Part shown: positions 6,175 to 9,938 of the stretch, in pieces
How positions within the stretch are numbered: position 1 is the first letter of the stretch
How the letters are laid out: each line of letters begins with the position of its first letter
Assembly: GCA_021163945.1 (NCBI GenBank)
Contig: JAGGTC010000153.1
Location: 1-9,938 of the forward strand
From: Deltaproteobacteria bacterium
Lineage (GTDB): Bacteria; Desulfobacterota; Desulfofervidia; Desulfofervidales; DG-60
Length of the DNA: 9,938 nucleotides
Direction of reading: 5' to 3'
Position numbers and translations under genes: made by a program
The notes under the pieces: model-generated
The model's database searches: none
What the model was told of the DNA's origin: nothing
Seen by the model: only the letters and a program-made list of their open reading frames with translations

Positions 6175-7632
6175 TTAAATCAATTCTGATTTCTTTATCT
6201 TCCCTGAGGCAGTCTTTGGTAAGTATTTTCTAAATTCTACAAGCCTTGGTACCTTATAACCTGGAAGTCTCTTTCTGCAAAAGGAGATGATCTCCTGAGG
6301 AGATAGGCTTGTACCATTTTTGGAGACCACCACTGCCTTTACTACCTCCCCCCTTAACTTATCAAAGACCCCTACTACTGCTACCTCTTCTACCCTTGGG
6401 TGCTCAGATATGACAAATTCTACCTCATTTGCGTATACATTAAGCCCTCCAACGATAATTGTCTCCTTTTTCCTACCTGTAATGTAAAGATAGCCATCTT
6501 CGTCTAGATAGCCCAAATCTCCTGTATAGAGCCAGCCATCCCTTAGGACCTCAGATGTCAATTCAGGTTCTTTATAATAACCATCCATTACAAACCAGCC
6601 TTTTAGTAATATCTCTCCTATCTTTCCTTTTGGCAAGGGATTCCCTCTCTCATCTACAATCTTTATCTCTACCCAAGGGGCGGGTTTGCCAATGATGCCC
6701 CTTTTATATTTTTTCTCAGGTGGCGTATCCTTTGGTAAAAGGACATTTGGGGCAGAGGATTCAGTTAGCCCCCAGCCTGTAATCCCTCTTACATGGGGGA
6801 ATCTGCTCTCAAACTCCCTAAAGATCCTTGGATGGCCAGGTGCACCAAAATATACAATGAGCCTTAATGAATCAAGCGATACCCTGTTTATTTCCTCTTC
6901 CCCTAAAATGGCCTCCAAAATAGGAGGGGGAAGCCAGGAACCGGTGACTTTATAGGCCTCAACATCCCTTAAAAAGCGTTTGGGGCTAAATCTTTCCCCC
7001 AACACTAGGGTACTTCCTGTACAGACTAGCATTAGAAGATAGACAAGCCCCCCTGCATGTGAAAATGGGATATAGCAGGCCAAAACAGATAGATCTTCAA
7101 TATAATCAAAATACCTAAGTGTAGAGATTGGGGAATCTAAGTGCCGATATGTTAGGGGAACGGCCTTTGGCCTTCCCGTAGTACCTGAGGTATATATAAT
7201 CACTGCCAGTTCTTCTTCCCTTATGTTTATATCTTCAGGTCTAATGCCATCTCTTTTAATGGATCCATCAATTTCAGTAATTACCTTCTTAGAAGGTATC
7301 TCTAATCTTATATCCTTCTTTGCTATAAGATAGTTTGCCTCAGCATGTTTAAGGATAGAGGCCAGCTCCGTGCTAGGTAGGGATACATCCAAAGGCACTA
7401 CAGTCACCCCCAGGCTTAATGCCGCTAGGTATAGATGGACATATTCAGGGCAGTTTGGCAACCAGATTGCAATTTTTTCTCCCCTTTTTATGCCCAAATC
7501 CTTCAGTGCTTCCATAAGTCCATTTACATTGTTTATCAATTCTGTGAAGTCCTCACTTTTATTTTTAAAGATAATAGCAGACTTTTTGGGATATCTTTTT
7601 GCTGTTTTAAGCAGAGTATTGTAAATATCCAT
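6175..7632 (-). CDS. ANL-superfamily acyl-CoA synthetase / AMP-dependent ligase
   Basis: A 485-residue adenylate-forming enzyme that activates a carboxylic acid as acyl-AMP and normally passes it to CoA or a carrier. The complete motif set is visible: A3 P-loop YTSGTTGRPKA (147-157), A5 GWGLTE (286-291; Trp in place of the usual Tyr), A7 YTGDLG (369-374), A8 hinge GRKKETIIVGGLNVYANEVE (386-405), and A10 PKTASGKIKK with catalytic Lys478. Length is slightly under the 500-550 usual for medium/long-chain synthetases, nothing essential is missing, and no carrier domain is fused. The acid cannot be read from sequence; the A8 region resembles medium/long-chain acyl or aryl-CoA ligases. It starts at ATG 7632, two bases after the stop of the upstream oxidoreductase and without a Shine-Dalgarno, and is followed after 3 bp by the small membrane gene. 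Confidence 0.92.
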   Translation of the reverse strand: MDIYNTLLKTAKRYPKKSAIIFKNKSEDFTELINNVNGLMEALKDLGIKRGEKIAIWLPNCPEYVHLYLAALSLGVTVVPLDVSLPSTELASILKHAEANYLIAKKDIRLEIPSKKVITEIDGSIKRDGIRPEDINIREEELAVIIYTSGTTGRPKAVPLTYRHLDSPISTLRYFDYIEDLSVLACYIPFSHAGGLVYLLMLVCTGSTLVLGERFSPKRFLRDVEAYKVTGSWLPPPILEAILGEEEINRVSLDSLRLIVYFGAPGHPRIFREFESRFPHVRGITGWGLTESSAPNVLLPKDTPPEKKYKRGIIGKPAPWVEIKIVDERGNPLPKGKIGEILLKGWFVMDGYYKEPELTSEVLRDGWLYTGDLGYLDEDGYLYITGRKKETIIVGGLNVYANEVEFVISEHPRVEEVAVVGVFDKLRGEVVKAVVVSKNGTSLSPQEIISFCRKRLPGYKVPRLVEFRKYLPKTASGKIKKSELI

Positions 7633-7634
7633 TT

Positions 7635-8996
7635 TTAAATATTTTTTATAATAAACTCAGCACATTTAAGGCCGGATTTTACTGCCTGTACCGTTCCTCC
7701 ACCAGCTGGGAGGACAGAAGAGCCTACATTAAAAAGATTTTTTATAGGCAATCGAAATGAGACCTTTCTATAGGTCTTACTCTCAGCCACTGGTAAAACA
7801 CAACTGCGAAATCCTATTTCATCTGGATAGTCAATAGAGGTAACTGTCCTTTTCCAAACTATATTCTTTGTAAATCCCGGGATTAGAAGATTGATCCTTT
7901 CAAGCAGACGCCTGCCCTCTTGGATTATGCGTTCTCTATTTATCTCCCCCCTTGGGGTGTAGAAAAGGAGTGTAGCTGGCCTAAACCTCTTTTGTCCCTC
8001 TGTCAAAAATAGACCAAATGGTGAATCATCTGGGTAAATGCCATTAAAAAATTGATGCATTACCTCATTTAAATCAGAGCTTGGCAATGATATATACAAG
8101 ACATTTCCATCTTCAACACTGACCTTATCCTTATCGACAATCATAAAGGTCATTGATGCCTCTAGGCCCTGCTTGTATGATTTAATCTTATCCAAAAATG
8201 TAAAGCTAAATTTTGCCCCCTTACACAACTTCAAAATGGTCTGAACAATACTGACCCCGCTTATGACAAAATCAGATTTTATATACTCGCCTTGGGCCAC
8301 TACACCCACTGCCCTACCTCCCTCAATTAAGACCTCACTTACAGGGGTGCTGGTGTATATCCTCCCACCATATTTTTTTATAATATTCACAAAGGTATCT
8401 GGGATCTTTTGCATACCTCCAGTGGGATAGAAGGGGGTTCCATATTCTTTATAAGGTTTGCTGAATGTATAACCAGGCATATCATCTGGCAAACACCCAT
8501 GAAACAGACCGGCCCTCATATTGAAGATGTTTCGCATCTGTTGATTTTTTGTAAGGAAACAGGCTATATCATGGTGAGAATCCATATAGGAGTAGGCATC
8601 AAGATACCTTTGTCTCCATAATCTATAGATGAGGGAGATTGTCTCAAGGGATGAAAGACCCATTCTTTTAAAACTTTTTATCATCTGTCTTCCTGAGGAC
8701 ATATCTGTAAGGTATCTTCCTTTAGAGAAGATATGGATCTTAACAGGTGAATCTTGAAATGCAGGTTCCTCCTTAAGTCTTTCTTTAATAAGATTGATAA
8801 TCTTGCTCCCTGAAAATATAGGGCCTACATCAAATGGGTATTTCCCAAATTCTGAATTTCCATACCAAATACTACGGCACCTGCCGCCTATGTAGGCTGT
8901 CTTTTCAAAGATTATAGTCTTTAAACCGGCCTTGGCAAGGAGGGCCGCAGCAGACAAACCACCTAGCCCTGCACCAATTACAACTACACTCTTCAT
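7635..8996 (-). CDS. FAD-dependent phytoene desaturase/CrtI-like oxidoreductase
   Basis: A 453-residue flavoprotein of the amine-oxidase/CrtI superfamily. The N-terminal dinucleotide fold reads VVVIGAGLGGLSAAALL (4-20) followed by Glu31 for FAD ribose binding and GGRCRS (37-42). The C-terminus has the CrtI-type FAD signature NVGSSVLPAGGGTVQAV, then a helix to the end. The middle (about 75-330) is the divergent substrate region; ETISLIYRLWRQRY and GCLPDDMPGYTFSKPY suggest a hydrophobic ligand. Relatives desaturate, isomerise or saturate isoprenoids, and other branches act on lipids. No phytoene synthase is nearby, so carotenoid synthesis is not implied by context. A weak Shine-Dalgarno (AAAAGG, 9005-9010) precedes the ATG by eight bases. 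The LolA-like gene ends 12 bp upstream. Confidence 0.88.
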   Translation of the reverse strand: MKSVVVIGAGLGGLSAAALLAKAGLKTIIFEKTAYIGGRCRSIWYGNSEFGKYPFDVGPIFSGSKIINLIKERLKEEPAFQDSPVKIHIFSKGRYLTDMSSGRQMIKSFKRMGLSSLETISLIYRLWRQRYLDAYSYMDSHHDIACFLTKNQQMRNIFNMRAGLFHGCLPDDMPGYTFSKPYKEYGTPFYPTGGMQKIPDTFVNIIKKYGGRIYTSTPVSEVLIEGGRAVGVVAQGEYIKSDFVISGVSIVQTILKLCKGAKFSFTFLDKIKSYKQGLEASMTFMIVDKDKVSVEDGNVLYISLPSSDLNEVMHQFFNGIYPDDSPFGLFLTEGQKRFRPATLLFYTPRGEINRERIIQEGRRLLERINLLIPGFTKNIVWKRTVTSIDYPDEIGFRSCVLPVAESKTYRKVSFRLPIKNLFNVGSSVLPAGGGTVQAVKSGLKCAEFIIKNI

Positions 8997-9008
8997 TTAC
9001 TATGCCTT

Positions 9009-9446
9009 TTACCACTCCTGCCTTTCTAATGTCTTTACTGTAAAGAATCTCTCACTCAGCCCTTTATTAAACCAGAACCTCTCTGTGTGTACGATATCTC
9101 TGTGACCAGTAATAAGGTTATAGACCTCCCAAATACGCATGTGCCAGCAATTGTCCTCTAGATAGAAATAGTCTCTAAAGATCTCTTTATATTTACGGCC
9201 TACCTTGTCATAGTACTCCTCATAGACTGCTACAGCTGTCTTTTTATCAAGCCAAATAATCCTCTTTGCATAATACCAATTCTTCTTTGGATAGGCCTCT
9301 ACCTTATAGCAGGGAAGCCCCTGTAGATAGGTCTTATTATCAAATCCACTCCTATAGCCAGGGAAGATATCCTCACCTATAAACTTATATGTCTCATAAC
9401 CATATCTTCTTGTAGTAATCTCCTCAACCGTAAATTCACTCCCCAT
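9009..9446 (-). CDS. C-terminal fragment of the LolA-like protein, reading from internal Met
   Basis: 145 residues from ATG 9446, in frame with the N-terminal fragment, starting at the family block MGSEFTVEE and ending VKTLERQEW. The beta-strand pattern is rich in Tyr and Trp (YKVEAYPKKNWYYAKRIIWLDKK). An AGAGGAGG run lies 11 bases before the ATG, so re-initiation is conceivable, but the product would have no signal peptide and would stay in the cytoplasm. Confidence 0.6.
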   Translation of the reverse strand: MGSEFTVEEITTRRYGYETYKFIGEDIFPGYRSGFDNKTYLQGLPCYKVEAYPKKNWYYAKRIIWLDKKTAVAVYEEYYDKVGRKYKEIFRDYFYLEDNCWHMRIWEVYNLITGHRDIVHTERFWFNKGLSERFFTVKTLERQEW

Positions 9447-9491
9447 AAATGAGTCATCCTCCTCTGCCTGAGAGACCTTTCTTATCTTTTT

Positions 9492-9494
9492 CTA
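9492..9494 (-). other. in-frame amber codon inside the LolA-like gene
   Basis: Read on the minus strand this is TAG, between LWLPS and KKIRKVSQ. Family members have a sense residue, commonly a small or hydrophobic one, at this place. A single base change from TTG (Leu), TCG (Ser) or CAG (Gln) would produce it. Confidence 0.85.
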
Positions 9495-9869
9495 GGAGGG
9501 CAACCAAAGCCAGATATCGTTTTGCTTTTTTACATCTAGATATGCCCAGGTCAGTACGGCTAGACCCTTTGTATATTCTGGATAGGTGATGATGATTACA
9601 TCTTTGTAATCAAATCCCCTCTTTCCATGGAGGATGATTCTCCTCCTCATCCACTTCTTTTTCCTTTTAAGGCCGGTTTTGTCTATATATATCACCTCAC
9701 CCACAGACCCATAATCCCTAGCATATCTTGTAAATTTTATATCAAACCATGCCTTCATAAGCTCATCAGCAGTAGGATTTTTGGAGGGCTTGGGTGGGTG
9801 GCACTTATCTGCCAAGGCAAGATTTGATATAATGAAGATCGTCACCAGTCCCAAAAGGATGCGCCTCAT
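9492..9869 (-). CDS. N-terminal fragment of the LolA-like protein as read to the TAG
   Basis: 125 residues: signal peptide MRRILLGLVTIFIISNLALA, a Pro-rich linker, then a helix and beta strands ending in TWAYLDVKKQNDIWLWLPS. On its own it would be exported but would lack more than half of the lipid-binding barrel, including the MGSEF block, so it is probably not functional. Confidence 0.7.
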   Translation of the reverse strand: MRRILLGLVTIFIISNLALADKCHPPKPSKNPTADELMKAWFDIKFTRYARDYGSVGEVIYIDKTGLKRKKKWMRRRIILHGKRGFDYKDVIIITYPEYTKGLAVLTWAYLDVKKQNDIWLWLPS

Positions 9870-9938
9870 GTAAACTCCCTTTCTAAATAGAGTAAAATTT
9901 TAATATAAAATTTTCATTATCATTTGGGAGATATAATG
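9870..9938 (-). promoter_or_regulatory. AT-rich leader and possible promoter region of the five-gene operon
   Basis: Upstream of ATG 9869 is a good ribosome binding site (AAGGGAG, five bases away). On the minus strand TATATT (9902-9907, 5 of 6) could be a -10, but the -35 position at 17 bp spacing (9925-9930) reads CTCCCA and is poor. The candidate -10 is flanked by two copies of the self-complementary octamer AAAATTTT (9894-9901 and 9907-9914), five bases apart. A TATAAT on the plus strand (9932-9937) lies at the window edge and cannot be interpreted. Confidence 0.35.
9894..9914. repeat. paired AAAATTTT palindromes
   Basis: Two identical self-complementary octamers AAAATTTT (9894-9901, 9907-9914) separated by AATAT, just upstream of the LolA-like gene. 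They could be a bent-DNA/UP-like element or a protein site, or a chance effect of AT-rich sequence. Confidence 0.4.

Larger units (their letters stand above)
9009..9869 (-). pseudogene. LolA-like outer-membrane lipoprotein-sorting family gene interrupted by one in-frame TAG
   Basis: Two open segments in the same frame, separated only by TAG at codon 126, together encode one 286-codon protein (285 sense codons plus the TAG). It has a signal peptide (residues 1-20, cut after Ala-Leu-Ala), a beta-rich LolA-like body and, across the break, the block LWLPS-[stop]-KKIRKVSQAEEDDSFMGSEF. This matches the family pattern of 'LPxxKKVRRI ... FMGSDF', so the reading frame past the stop is clearly coding. 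The family is periplasmic, binds lipids, and often lies beside RND/MMPL exporters. It is first in the five-gene operon, with an AAGGGAG ribosome binding site five bases before ATG 9869. Options are a real nonsense mutation, a sequencing or assembly error, or amber read-through. TAG ends other genes here (ligase, isomerase), so general recoding is unlikely. Confidence 0.82.

Noticed and set aside
5774..6178. A 134-codon ORF on the plus strand
   Set aside because: It lies wholly antisense to the membrane protein and the start of the C45 gene, whose products have clear membrane and Ntn-hydrolase features; composition looks like a shadow (Ile/Lys/Asn from reversed hydrophobic codons) and it has no proper ribosome binding site.
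7635..8996. Assigning the CrtI-like gene to carotenoid biosynthesis
   Set aside because: No phytoene synthase, cyclase or prenyl-transferase gene is present, and the superfamily includes many non-carotenoid enzymes.
9492..9494. Pyrrolysine at the TAG of the LolA-like gene
   Set aside because: TAG is used as a normal stop by the ligase and isomerase genes, LolA-like proteins have no known need for pyrrolysine, and no pyl gene is in the window. It stays only a remote option.

Overview
The window looks like chromosomal DNA from a low-GC (roughly 40%) Gram-negative bacterium. The Gram-negative call rests on a Kdo transferase for lipid A and on an outer-membrane LolA-like protein. Codon use is rich in AGA/AGG (Arg) and ATA (Ile), and the gene content would fit a thermophilic or anaerobic member of the Desulfobacterota/Thermodesulfobacteria. 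That placement is inference and was not tested by any search. I see no tRNA, rRNA, CRISPR array, insertion sequence or phage gene, and no gap between genes longer than about 80 bp.

Left block (1-2136, minus strand): a tight housekeeping operon, holB (DNA polymerase III delta') -> ricT/PSP1 (iron-sulfur cysteine protein) -> waaA (Kdo transferase, cut by the window edge). Junctions overlap by 4 bp and 1 bp.

Middle block (2182-4503, plus strand): a very short ATP-dependent DNA ligase made of the adenylation domain only. It is translationally coupled through TAGTG to an unknown 164-residue protein. A small zinc-ribbon protein, an imperfect intrinsic terminator and a secreted parvulin-type peptidyl-prolyl isomerase follow. 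The divergent holB and ligase promoters share one nearly symmetric -35 element (ATTGTCAAT, 2146-2154), and both predicted transcripts begin at or next to the start codon.

Right block (4487-9869, minus strand): a compact five-gene operon. In order it encodes a LolA-like periplasmic protein (broken by one in-frame TAG), a CrtI/phytoene-desaturase-like FAD oxidoreductase, an ANL-family acyl-CoA synthetase/AMP ligase, a small four-helix membrane protein with a CPFC motif, and a C45-type (penicillin acyltransferase-like) Ntn hydrolase. Gaps are 12, 2, 3 and -1 bp. Acyl activation, flavin desaturation, acyl transfer or amide hydrolysis and a lipid-carrier fold together suggest synthesis or remodelling of an unusual lipid or acyl-amide at the envelope. 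I do not recognise this combination as a described pathway. Its last gene overlaps the isomerase gene tail to tail by 17 bp.
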